From the NCBI RefSeq assembly GCF_014529625.1, contig NZ_CP076039.1, positions 992,001-1,056,000 of the forward strand: a stretch of DNA of 64,000 bases, written 5' to 3'. Of the stretch, positions 48,674-56,273 are shown one piece after another (position 1 is the first letter of the stretch; the number at the start of each line of letters is the position of its first letter). Under the pieces are notes generated by a model. That model had not been told where the DNA came from and did not search any database. It saw only the letters and a program-made list of their open reading frames with translations. The stretch is from Candidatus Pelagisphaera phototrophica. GTDB taxonomy: Bacteria; Verrucomicrobiota; Verrucomicrobiia; Opitutales; Opitutaceae. The position numbers and the translations under genes are program-made.

Positions 48674-49289
48674 ACTTTTTATCCCACTCGTAAATCTTTA
48701 AGGAGGTTTCCCCGGCATTGAGCCGGACTCTCACAGCGGCCTCCTTGTCCTCGCGGGCCTGGGCCTTTTCAATGGCTTCTTCAACTCTGTCCTGTGGAAC
48801 AATGACCACTCCGTCCCTGTCGCCTACAGCAATGTCGCCCGGATGAATTGATATGTCTCCAATTGTAATCGGTTCGTTTAAACACCCTTCCGGGTCCTTA
48901 CCTGTTCCTTTGATGCACAACCCTCGACAAAAAATAGGGAAGCCTAATTCTTCTATTGCATCAGCATCACGGATACAGGAGTCAATAACCAAGCCTGCCA
49001 CGCCTTGTTTCATAGCTCCAGAGGTAAGCAAGTCTCCCCAGTAGCCCGCATCATAGGCGCCCGAGCAATCCGCCACAATGACGTCACCTGGTCTCGCGTA
49101 AGCATAGGCTCGGTGAAGATTAATATTCATGTGGGCCTTGCACTTAACTGTATAGGTCGGACCGCAAATCCGCATGGCGGGATGAAGCGGTTTAATCTGG
49201 CAAGGCAGGTCCCCGATTTGACCGAGAGCCTCGTGGAGAGTGGCCGTTCCGAATTGAGACAGTGTTTTTATTTGTTCGGCGGTTATCAT
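48663..49289 (-). CDS. galC: RraA-type 4-carboxy-4-hydroxy-2-oxoadipate aldolase (GalC/LigK-like)
   Basis: Class II pyruvate aldolase of the RraA-like fold, 208 residues, splitting CHA to pyruvate and oxaloacetate. I chose the ATG at 49289 (MITAEQIKTL), 4 nt after the upstream stop; a longer in-frame extension is not protein-like for this family. Blocks: ARPGDVIVADCSGAYDAGYW with WGDLLTSGAMKQGVAG, then DSCIRDADAI, where Arg107-Asp108 match the substrate/metal-binding Arg-Asp of HMG/CHA aldolases, and GDIAVGDRDGVVIVP. RraA itself (an RNase E regulator) lacks this context. Overlaps the tautomerase gene; same operon. Confidence 0.82.
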   Translation of the reverse strand: MITAEQIKTLSQFGTATLHEALGQIGDLPCQIKPLHPAMRICGPTYTVKCKAHMNINLHRAYAYARPGDVIVADCSGAYDAGYWGDLLTSGAMKQGVAGLVIDSCIRDADAIEELGFPIFCRGLCIKGTGKDPEGCLNEPITIGDISIHPGDIAVGDRDGVVIVPQDRVEEAIEKAQAREDKEAAVRVRLNAGETSLKIYEWDKKFGY

Positions 49290-49293
49290 GCTA

Positions 49294-50037
49294 CTAGTCG
49301 AAATGAATGTCAGGGACGATAGTATCCAGAATGACAGGAACTTTGCTTTGAAAGGCCTCCGCGAATTTGACCGGTTTCTTCCCGGAAATTCGGCGAGCGT
49401 GGTTTCCGCGTCTGTCGCCCAATTCAGTGTAGTAGATTTGCAAATATGTCTGCGCTCGCATACAGGCCATGGCCGCCTTCTTTTTTTCGAATACCGAAGT
49501 GATATCGACATAGGTGTCGGGAACAAAGCCTGACAGTTCAGGTTGATGCGGCTCAAAGCTATACCAAAGAGGAGGAGTGATGGTTTTAAATGCTGCGTCG
49601 ACACCGGCACCCGCTGAAAGCAATCGTGCCTTTTCCACTGTCTGACAGGTCAAGGGATGATCGGGATTAAAAGGATCTTTTGCGGAATGGGTCAGGATAA
49701 CATTCGGTTCAAATTCGCGAATGATATCCGCCAATTGCTGAACGCGTTCGTCATTCACGACCATAGGGTAGTCGCCCCAATCCAGGCAGCGAAATTCGCA
49801 GCCTAATATTTCAGAAGCCTCGGCTGACATTTCATGTCTCAGTTGCTTCACATCTTCAATTGAACGATTGGGGTCCTCCTTCCAGAGTACCCCCGATTCC
49901 CCTCGCTCACCGTAGGAAAGAGTCAGGTTCAACACTTCGCCGCCCTGCTCCGCCGTTTTGGCAATGGTTCCGCCAGCTCTCCATACGAAGTCCGCAGCAT
50001 GCGCTCCGACGACCAGTAGCTTTCTTTTGGTTTCCAT
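49294..50037 (-). CDS. galB: 4-oxalomesaconate hydratase, PIG-L family (GalB-like)
   Basis: Zinc hydratase of the PIG-L/LmbE fold, 247 residues, adding water to 4-oxalomesaconate to give CHA. The PIG-L metal motif (usually AHPDDE) is GAHAADFVWRAGG, the version I recall from Pseudomonas putida GalB, with His13 and Asp16. Further GalB-like blocks: LSYGERGESGVLWK, CLDWGDYPMVVNDERVQQLA, ILTHSAKDPFNPDHPLTCQT, YSFEPHQPELSGFVPDTYVD. These extend far beyond generic deacetylase similarity, so GalB is a confident call. Third gene of the operon, 21 bp after the dioxygenase. Confidence 0.88.
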   Translation of the reverse strand: METKRKLLVVGAHAADFVWRAGGTIAKTAEQGGEVLNLTLSYGERGESGVLWKEDPNRSIEDVKQLRHEMSAEASEILGCEFRCLDWGDYPMVVNDERVQQLADIIREFEPNVILTHSAKDPFNPDHPLTCQTVEKARLLSAGAGVDAAFKTITPPLWYSFEPHQPELSGFVPDTYVDITSVFEKKKAAMACMRAQTYLQIYYTELGDRRGNHARRISGKKPVKFAEAFQSKVPVILDTIVPDIHFD

Positions 50038-50058
50038 AATATCGATCAGGCTCCAGGT

Positions 50059-51030
50059 TCAGACATTGTTCTCGGAATCTTCCGGCATCGGTGAGCCGCG
50101 GGTGTGAAAACTCTTAACGGTTTGCAGGCCCCAGGCCTGTCCTTTTTTGCGTTCGTCAAGGGACCAGACAATTGGTTTGTAATCGGGGTCCAAAACCAGG
50201 CGGGCCGTACTGTTTGCTATCTCCACTCTGTGGCCTCCTGGTTCAAAGAGGTATAGAAAAAAGGTTTGCTGAATAGCATGCTTGTGGGGCCCGGTTTCGA
50301 TAGTAATACCATTTTCCAATGCAATATCCGCAGCAATCAGGACTTCTTCCCGGCTGTTGACCGCAAAAGTCACATGGTGGAATCTGCCTTTTGCTCCCTG
50401 CAGGTGATCTTCTGTAACAGCCAGGTCGTAAGACTTGGAATTGACCGAAAACCAGGCTCCCAATACCCTGTCCTCATCGGAAATAATGGTTTCCGTCAAT
50501 CGACCTCCCAAGGTGTTGAGCTGGAAATCTTGAAAGGCAGCTACATCGGGAGCCAACAAATTTAAGTGATCGAGACGCCGCACATTCATACCTCTGCCGG
50601 GAAATTTGGAAGCGGTGTTTTTCAGAGCCGATGCGTCTTCCTTACTGGATTGGTATTTCTCAGATTCAAAATAGATTTCCGTCAACTGACCACTTGGCAT
50701 TCTGAACTGGAAGCTGCGGCCTTGACCCAGATCTCCTTCCGTCCAGCCCAGACCGTGCCCTGTCGCTTCAATCGCCTTTGCTTTACATTCCAGAATCTCA
50801 GAACTTCTTAAACGCCAGGCATAGTGCCCCAGATCCGCATGGGTGTGCGCCGTCAATTTTAAAGTATGATGTTCGTAATCGTCGTAGGCACGCAGGTATA
50901 CAGAATCACCTTTCTCATCGCTAATAGACATACCCATGATCTCTGAAAAAAAGCGGACGCTTTCCTCAAGTTTCGGCGTTAACAATTCCACATGTGCCAT
51001 GTGGGCAATATCCCATTGAATCGTATCCAT
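50059..51030 (-). CDS. type I extradiol dioxygenase, catechol-2,3-dioxygenase-like (VOC fold)
   Basis: Two-domain vicinal-oxygen-chelate dioxygenase, 323 residues, expected to open a catecholic ring next to the diol using Fe(II) or Mn(II). Metal ligands by alignment from memory with C23O: His155 (RRLDHLNLLAPD), His219 (RFHHVTFAV) and Glu270 (GGHRVEI). Active-site His251 (GPHKHAI) and Tyr260 (FFLYLFEPGG) match His246 and Tyr255 of the mt-2 enzyme. The residue at the C23O His199 position appears to be Tyr201 (KSYDLAV). The N-terminal domain is the usual non-catalytic copy. It sits where GalA would be in a gallate operon, so gallate, or a related hydroxylated benzoate or catechol, is the likely substrate. 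Confidence 0.83.
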   Translation of the reverse strand: MDTIQWDIAHMAHVELLTPKLEESVRFFSEIMGMSISDEKGDSVYLRAYDDYEHHTLKLTAHTHADLGHYAWRLRSSEILECKAKAIEATGHGLGWTEGDLGQGRSFQFRMPSGQLTEIYFESEKYQSSKEDASALKNTASKFPGRGMNVRRLDHLNLLAPDVAAFQDFQLNTLGGRLTETIISDEDRVLGAWFSVNSKSYDLAVTEDHLQGAKGRFHHVTFAVNSREEVLIAADIALENGITIETGPHKHAIQQTFFLYLFEPGGHRVEIANSTARLVLDPDYKPIVWSLDERKKGQAWGLQTVKSFHTRGSPMPEDSENNV

Positions 51031-51077
51031 TTTTATAATTCAGTTTATTAATTATCTGATATTTATCGAAATCCCCC

Positions 51078-52481
51078 TCAAGGAACCAGCCCAAGCCAAG
51101 GCACTACCACAAGCATCAAAGCGGTAAGAATAATCACCCAAAATACGCTTATCACCAAACCGGGCCAAAGCATGTCAGTCATTCGATAATAACCTTTTGA
51201 ATAGGTTATTAAGGCTACGGCGTCCAGAGGAAGTAGGAAGGCGCACGAGGCAGTAAAAATAACGGGTAGCGCCAATAAAATAGGCGGTTGACCGATTGCG
51301 ATTGCGAGGGCAACGATAGGCGGAATCATCACCGCGTTTACCACGGGCCCAATCGGCACCACAAAGTGAATTAGAACTGTAAAGGTGCTGATCGCAATAA
51401 TGAGCCAGAGAACGCTTATCCCACCGGCTCCATCGAAAATAGAGGACACCACCCAGGTTGCGAGGCCGGTATCACGACTGGCCAGGCCGATCGAGGAAAC
51501 GGCTCCGATCATTAAAAGAATATCCCAGCCAATACCCTTGGATACCTCTTTCCAGGTTGAAACACCAATTCCCGGCAGAAAAAAAACAACCGAACCAATC
51601 AGCGCGATCATGGTCACATCCAAAGCCTTTGGATACCAGTTACTTAGTATCCATAATATTATTACGGTACCAAAAATTACCATCACCTTTTTCTGGCCAG
51701 TGCTAAACGGCTCTTTCGATGGGTCTTTTTCTCCCGGATTCTCTGATATGTTCGAAATCTCGGGTGGAAAGAATTTCAGGAGTACGAACCAGGAAATAGG
51801 AATAAGTAACACAACCATGGGAATGCCAATAGCCATCCATTTTAAAAATGGAACCTCTCCCCCACCCAGATCCGCGAGCATGACCAGTCCCATGATGTTA
51901 ATCGAACTGCCCGCCGGAGTGGCAATGCCACCAATAAACGCGGCGATCGTTATACCGAGCATCAGGACTTTTCCGAAATTGGAGGACCCTGGTTTCAAAT
52001 TCTCTTGCTGAAGGATTCCTAACCCGAGAGCCATCCATAGTGCGCAGGCCGGCACGTCCGACATAACCGACGAAACAACCGCAGTTCCAATCATGAAAGC
52101 CAGCAGTATTTTTCGCGTATCGGTTCCAGACTTGGATAAGAGCCACTGCGCAAAGCGACTATCCAATTTGGTTTCTCTCACTACCGCTGCGAAGACAAAC
52201 ATGGCTAGGACAAAGAAAAATACTGGACTGATAAAATTGCTTGAGGCCTGACGTAACGTTGCCGATCCGACCAATGCCTGACCGCCTATTGCCAGTATCG
52301 ACGTGACAGGAATAGGTAGTGCTTCAGTCACCCACAGAATAAGACAAGCAACAGTCAGAGCCATCAAGCGATGGCCCTCGCTGCTCAGAGAATCGGCTAC
52401 TGGCAGGAAAAGGATCAGGAAAAATGCTGCCAGGGCAATGATACAACCTTTCAAAGAACTTGTAGTTTTCTGTATAGACAT
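51078..52481 (-). CDS. DASS-family (SLC13-like) anion transporter
   Basis: Integral membrane transporter, 467 residues, with 11-12 hydrophobic helices. Divalent anion:Na+ symporter features: LTVACLILWVTEALPIPVTSIL (N-terminal family block), FVLAMFVFAAVVRETKLDSR, ASSNF and GIATPAGSSINIMGLVMLAD (SNT-like substrate loop), and PIGPVVNAVMIPPIVALAIA. Known members move succinate, citrate, sulfate or tartrate. As first gene of the operon it is the likely importer of the aromatic or dicarboxylic substrate, replacing the MFS permease GalT of Pseudomonas. An IS-end-like sequence lies about 40 bp upstream of its start. Confidence 0.85.
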   Translation of the reverse strand: MSIQKTTSSLKGCIIALAAFFLILFLPVADSLSSEGHRLMALTVACLILWVTEALPIPVTSILAIGGQALVGSATLRQASSNFISPVFFFVLAMFVFAAVVRETKLDSRFAQWLLSKSGTDTRKILLAFMIGTAVVSSVMSDVPACALWMALGLGILQQENLKPGSSNFGKVLMLGITIAAFIGGIATPAGSSINIMGLVMLADLGGGEVPFLKWMAIGIPMVVLLIPISWFVLLKFFPPEISNISENPGEKDPSKEPFSTGQKKVMVIFGTVIILWILSNWYPKALDVTMIALIGSVVFFLPGIGVSTWKEVSKGIGWDILLMIGAVSSIGLASRDTGLATWVVSSIFDGAGGISVLWLIIAISTFTVLIHFVVPIGPVVNAVMIPPIVALAIAIGQPPILLALPVIFTASCAFLLPLDAVALITYSKGYYRMTDMLWPGLVISVFWVIILTALMLVVVPWLGLVP

Positions 52482-52521
52482 AGCATCTGTAATCTTTTAT
52501 TTAAGTTGCTTGGAGGGTGAT

Positions 52522-52537
52522 TGATAGGAAATTCAAT
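52522..52537 (+). repeat. IS-end-like sequence, copy 2
   Basis: TGATAGGAAATTCAAT followed by TTTG, oriented toward the IS3 OrfA remnant at 52697-52935. It lies in the promoter region of the DASS-led operon. Confidence 0.5.
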
Positions 52538-52696
52538 TTTGTTTAGGAAAATTGAATGGAGGTCACGAATTTCTTATACGGATGGCGATATTGTTGATGC
52601 TCTTATTGAGCGCAACTGTTATCTCTATGAAACAAAGAATACGAAGTTTATTGTTTAGATATAGTGAATAAGGCTTTTCCAAGAGTGGATCTGTGG

Positions 52697-52935
52697 CTAT
52701 GCCGCGATTGTCTGTTCCATCTGCCCCCGGATACAAGCTTTTCGGCGATCTGGCGCTTGTGCCAGGGGCTCACAGCTTTTTTCCAGAGTCTCCTTTAAAG
52801 GCTCTTTGCTCAGCATCTCGTCTGCGAACATTCGCTTGAGCCTAGCGTTCTCCTTCTTAAGCTCTTTGAGCTGTTCGGCCTGATCGACCTCCATAATGCC
52901 GAGCTCCTTCTTCCAGCGGTGGGTACACCATAGGC
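52697..52935 (-). pseudogene. IS3-family OrfA remnant
   Basis: Translation gives HRWKKELGIMEVDQAEQLKE followed by LKKENARLKRMFADEML, the leucine-zipper C-terminal half of IS3-family OrfA (usual form YYRWRKEYGGM...LKELEKENARLK). The HTH half is missing and no OrfB follows. The fragment begins exactly where the adjoining pilus-subunit fragment (52936 on, opposite strand) ends, marking a rearrangement junction. Confidence 0.8.
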
Positions 52936-53184
52936 CTAAGTCCAGGCAATGGAACCTATAAACAGCGTCGCATGAGTAGTGGCACTAACACGCTCAACTA
53001 TAATCTCTATACTGCCGCTAGCCGCGAATTTGTTTGGGAAGATGCTACTACTAGTAGAGCCACAGTAAGTGGCAGTGGTACAGGTACGAGCACAAATCAT
53101 GTGGTTTACGGACGCATACCAGCCCGCCAGAACATACGCGCAGGAAGTTACAGCGACACTGTCAATTTAATTGTAACTTTTTGA
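52936..53184 (+). pseudogene. spore coat protein U (SCPU/Csu pilin) C-terminal fragment
   Basis: From 52936 the frame reads LSPGNGTYKQRRMSSGTNTL, then NYNLYTAASREFVWEDATTS, and ends GRIPARQNIRAGSYSDTVNL with IVTF before a stop. This is the C-terminal half of an SCPU domain, the subunit of Csu-type chaperone-usher pili. The N-terminal half and the chaperone/usher genes are absent, and the break coincides with the IS3 OrfA remnant. The family is mostly proteobacterial, so this piece was probably acquired. Confidence 0.85.
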
Positions 53185-53328
53185 TAAAATATCTATTTAA
53201 AAATATGTGATTCGCGAGAGAGTATTTTATTTTGGTATGGATACATTACATATAGATTTTTTCGAATTATTCAGAAAACTTTGCGTGTGTTTCCAGTCGA
53301 TTTTTGATTTACTTAGTCTGACAACACC

Positions 53329-54303
53329 CTACTTTTGATTATGCTGTTGTGAATTCTGGGAATTAATCCAAGCATAAGTAACTTCCATTCCTGCTCTTAA
53401 AGTTTGCGAAGGCGCCCAACCCAAAACTTCAGTGATCAAACGATTGTTAGAATTTCTACCACGCACACCCTCTGGACCTGCAATGTTGGCAATGTTGATA
53501 TTCTTGCCAGATATGCTAGCGATCAATTTGACTAAATCATTTACTGAGATCATTTCATCAGATCCAATGTTGACTGGAAAATCGACATCAGAACGCATTA
53601 GGCGAATTGTGGCTTCAATGCACTCGTCTACAAATAGGAATGATCTAGTTTGAAGGCCGTCACCCCATACTTCAATTGCGTCACCGTCCTTGGCCATTGC
53701 CACTTTACGACATAGGGCAGCGGGAGCTTTTTCTTTGCCACCCTCCCAAGTGCCATTTGGCCCAAATATATTGTGATAACGCCCAACGCGGCATTTCATG
53801 TCAAAGTTGCGGTTGTATGAAAGATACAGACGTTCCGAGAATAGTTTTTCCCAGCCATACTCGCTGTCTGGATTGGCGGGATAAGCACTGTCCTCAGCGC
53901 AGTTGGGATTGTTTGGTTCCAACTGATTATGCGTTGGGTAAATGCAGGCGGAAGACGAGTAAAACACATTTTTGATATCGCACTTAAGACTGGCATCAAG
54001 TACGTTAAGATTAATCATCGCCGAGTTGTGCATTACATTGGCATCATTCTCACCAGTAAATAAATATCCGGCCCCTCCCATATCGGCTGCTAACTGATAC
54101 ACCTCATCAAAACGGCAATCGAAAATTGATCGTACAAATTTCTGATCGCGAAGATCACCGACGACAAAATCGTCAGCCTTGGTTTGCGCGTGCTCATGTA
54201 ACTTAAGGTCAACGCCGCGAACCCAAAAACCTTCAGACTTCAGGCACTTTACCAAGTGTCCGCCTATAAAACCACCAGCGCCAAGAACCAAAGCTTTTTT
54301 CAT
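53329..54303 (-). CDS. NAD-dependent epimerase, GDP-mannose 3,5-epimerase-like
   Basis: Extended SDR, 324 residues, making a nucleotide sugar for surface glycans. NAD motif GAGGFIGGHLVKCL; QLAADMGGAGYLFTGENDAN (GME-like); YSSSACIYPTHNQLEP; catalytic EYGWEKLFSERLY with Tyr-x3-Lys; YHNIFGPNGTWEGGKEKAPA; and WGDGLQTRSFLFVDECIEAT. The MGGAGY and ACIYP blocks favour GDP-mannose 3,5-epimerase over UDP-galactose 4-epimerase. First intact gene of the AT-richer glycan island. Confidence 0.8.
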   Translation of the reverse strand: MKKALVLGAGGFIGGHLVKCLKSEGFWVRGVDLKLHEHAQTKADDFVVGDLRDQKFVRSIFDCRFDEVYQLAADMGGAGYLFTGENDANVMHNSAMINLNVLDASLKCDIKNVFYSSSACIYPTHNQLEPNNPNCAEDSAYPANPDSEYGWEKLFSERLYLSYNRNFDMKCRVGRYHNIFGPNGTWEGGKEKAPAALCRKVAMAKDGDAIEVWGDGLQTRSFLFVDECIEATIRLMRSDVDFPVNIGSDEMISVNDLVKLIASISGKNINIANIAGPEGVRGRNSNNRLITEVLGWAPSQTLRAGMEVTYAWINSQNSQQHNQK

Positions 54304-54384
54304 GATCGTCTTCCCAAACTATAGGTCATCCGGATTTACCAGATAATTATGAAATCATAATTTTAGCCGTGGGCTTTTAAACTT

Positions 54385-54531
54385 TCAAGGCAAATTCCTA
54401 AAATAATTAATAAAAAGGAGTTTTTTGATTCCATTAGCCACAACGGCTACGGCCTTGCCTGTGAAATATTCCGGGCGCACACTGCCAGGGATGATGACGA
54501 TCCTTATTCCTTCTTTTTTATTTTCATTCAT
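54385..54531 (-). pseudogene. NADPH-dependent FMN reductase N-terminal fragment
   Basis: The ATG at 54531 overlaps the end of the glycosyltransferase gene by 8 nt and gives IRIVIIPGSVRPEYFTGKAV then AVVANGIKKL, matching the start of flavodoxin-like NADPH-dependent FMN reductases (VIPGSVRPGNFTGKAL). After 48 codons the frame stops. The rest of the domain is missing. Confidence 0.55.
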
Positions 54532-55435
54532 GGGACCTTCTTCTCATAAATTCCTTGGTAATATTGATAACCTGCTGATCGGGATTGAAGAAACTGCAGG
54601 CTAAGGAAAGATTGGAATCGGTTCTAATGAGTTTTTCGCATTGGGATAATAATAAACAATCAATCAAGGCGTCTTCTCCGATTTTGTACATGGAGTAGTT
54701 GTTTATTCTATTGTGCAGGGCTGTTCCGTTATCGCTGCGGATGGCATTGTAAAAGCAGACTCTCTTATGAAAATGGTCCTGCATTGCGTTTAAGAATTGG
54801 CTTTCATCGGAAGCTAGGAAGAAGAGATATTCTGGGCCATAACCTTCTAAATGTTGGGTGATGTATTCATAGGGGACTCTATCTGATTCCTTCCGCTTTC
54901 CGCTTACTTTGTCTGTGCCGCGGTAATGAATTCCGATGATTTTCTTATCTTTGAAGTTTTTTTCTGCAAATGTGGATACTTTTGATGTTAATTCTCTCTT
55001 GATCTTTATTTGAGAGACGATCTTATTCGCCTCTTTGATTGGTAGATTGCGTCCATAATTTGAGAATAAACATTGTTCTTCTCTGTCTGTGATTTCAAAG
55101 ATTCTGGCGTGTTGTTGATTGAAACGAAAACTGTCTGATTCAAAATAGTAAGACCACCAATTGATTCCCTTCTCTCTTTCTACATAAGGACCGGTGTTGA
55201 AATTGATGGTGAGATTGCTGCCACGTTCTTCACAGAACTTGAGTGCTCCAACCACTTGAAAAAAGAGTGAGAAAAATCCGGCATTTCTGTCTTCCATGAC
55301 GAATGATGTAGGCATTCTGTTTTTGTACCTTGGAGGAAGCTGGTTCTCTAGATTCTTTTCTAATAGGTAGCTATAGATGGGTGGGCTAATTTTTTTAAGG
55401 CTGTCTTTAACGATTTTTCTGGTTCTTGTTTTCAT
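54524..55435 (-). CDS. fucosyltransferase-like glycosyltransferase (NodZ/O-FucT superfamily)
   Basis: 303 residues, cytosolic. Central motif IGIHYRGTDKVSG (His170-Tyr-Arg-Gly-Thr-Asp-Lys176) corresponds to the GDP-fucose-binding HxRxxD region of the GT23/GT65/GT68 superfamily. FFLASDESQFLNAMQDHF and the C-terminal KIGEDALIDCLLLSQCEKLI, RTDSNLSLACSFFNP complete the donor-binding half. It overlaps the upstream small protein gene by 4 nt (ATGA), so they are translationally coupled. A fucose donor would fit a GDP-mannose-derived sugar pool, but neither donor nor acceptor is certain. Confidence 0.7.
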   Translation of the reverse strand: MKTRTRKIVKDSLKKISPPIYSYLLEKNLENQLPPRYKNRMPTSFVMEDRNAGFFSLFFQVVGALKFCEERGSNLTINFNTGPYVEREKGINWWSYYFESDSFRFNQQHARIFEITDREEQCLFSNYGRNLPIKEANKIVSQIKIKRELTSKVSTFAEKNFKDKKIIGIHYRGTDKVSGKRKESDRVPYEYITQHLEGYGPEYLFFLASDESQFLNAMQDHFHKRVCFYNAIRSDNGTALHNRINNYSMYKIGEDALIDCLLLSQCEKLIRTDSNLSLACSFFNPDQQVINITKEFMRRRSHE

Positions 55436-55701
55436 GATTGGAACCTCTGTTTGATGTTCTCTTCGTACTCAGAAAAATAACTTTGGATCACCGGAAGGTC
55501 AAATTGGCTAAGGATCATGGTGTTGCTTTCGCGCTCTAATAGGAATTCGAATGACTTCTTTATGAGGACCTCTTTGGAAACGGGCTGGTTTGTGAGTTTT
55601 TTGTAGTATTGGTCAGAGACGCTGACTTGATGGGCTGAATTCGAAGCGGCTTTGACTTCGACCTCGAATGTATTTTCATTAATTTTTGTGACTTTGATCA
55701 T
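55432..55701 (-). CDS. small conserved protein coupled to glycosyltransferase
   Basis: 89-residue cytosolic protein, no assigned function. It reads as one compact domain: TKINENTFEVEVKAASNSAH, QVSVSDQYYKKLTNQPVSKE, and SFEFLLERESNTMILSQFDL then PVIQSYFSEYEENI. I recall similar small proteins with the SFEFLLERE/FDLPVI.RYFPEYE pattern in many bacteria, generally unannotated. Its 4-nt overlap with the glycosyltransferase gene suggests linked expression. Confidence 0.65.
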   Translation of the reverse strand: MIKVTKINENTFEVEVKAASNSAHQVSVSDQYYKKLTNQPVSKEVLIKKSFEFLLERESNTMILSQFDLPVIQSYFSEYEENIKQRFQS

Positions 55702-55725
55702 GTTTTTATCAAAAATAACCCATTA

Positions 55726-56139
55726 TCAGCTTTGCTTTCTGCTGTATGTAATGATCGTGCTGCGGAATTCTTCACCGTTTTCATCTGCGGTGTAGGTTTC
55801 GTAGGTGTAGTTGTCCGCATCTTTGAAATTTGTTATGGAACGATATGTGCGCTTGCCACCGGTCATGGGATAGGAATAGTCTCCTGATTTTGTTAAGATT
55901 TTGGCGGCTTGGTCGTATTTGCCCGCGACCTTCATTATGCCGGTTCCCATGTTATCAATCCAGATTGAGGTGTGTTGTTTTTTGATATTGTCGTAACCGA
56001 TGAGACCTAATCCTTCGAAGGGTTGCGGCATGGATGCTTCGGGTTCGCCGCTGGCTTTATGTTGAACGAAGCGATTGCCCATGACCCAGGAGGTTTTACT
56101 CGTACCCTTTGAGCTATGCACTTCGCCTTTGGGAGACAT
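55726..56139 (-). pseudogene. DUF1579 protein truncated at an IS end
   Basis: The 137-residue remainder of a DUF1579-family protein: TSKTSWVMGNRFVQHKASGE, PFEGLGLIGYDNIKKQHTSI, WIDNMGTGIMKVAGKY. The usual N-terminal part (signal and GEWE...W strands) is missing. Coding similarity extends upstream of the ATG as HQWKMSPKGE and stops at 56150, exactly where the 70-bp IS-end repeat begins. It may still be expressed from the internal ATG but is truncated. Confidence 0.75.
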
Positions 56140-56149
56140 TTTCCATTGG

Positions 56150-56219
56150 TGAGAGGAAATTCAATTGTTCCGATTTGATTCGGAGGGGAGAGTCAGAAGT
56201 TGGTTTTGCGTTATCAAGC
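56150..56219 (+). repeat. 70-bp IS-end repeat, copy 3
   Basis: Begins TGAGAGGAAATTCAATTG and is nearly identical through about 70 bp to the copy at 57722, including the stretch GTCAGAAGTTGGTTTTGCGT. It directly abuts the truncated DUF1579 gene. The start (TGA) and length suit an IS3-family right end. Confidence 0.7.
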
Positions 56220-56273
56220 TATAGATATTGTTTTTTCATGAATCGATATATTTGTTGGTAAAAATTGCATCTC

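Noticed and set aside
48663-49610. Long N-terminal extension of the RraA-type aldolase
   Set aside because: The first 107 codons overlap GalB antiparallel to nothing useful and show no family similarity; the ATG at 49289 sits 4 nt after the galB stop and gives the standard N-terminus.
52936-53184. Complete chaperone-usher pilus subunit
   Set aside because: Only the C-terminal half of the SCPU domain is present, and it begins at an IS remnant, with no signal peptide.
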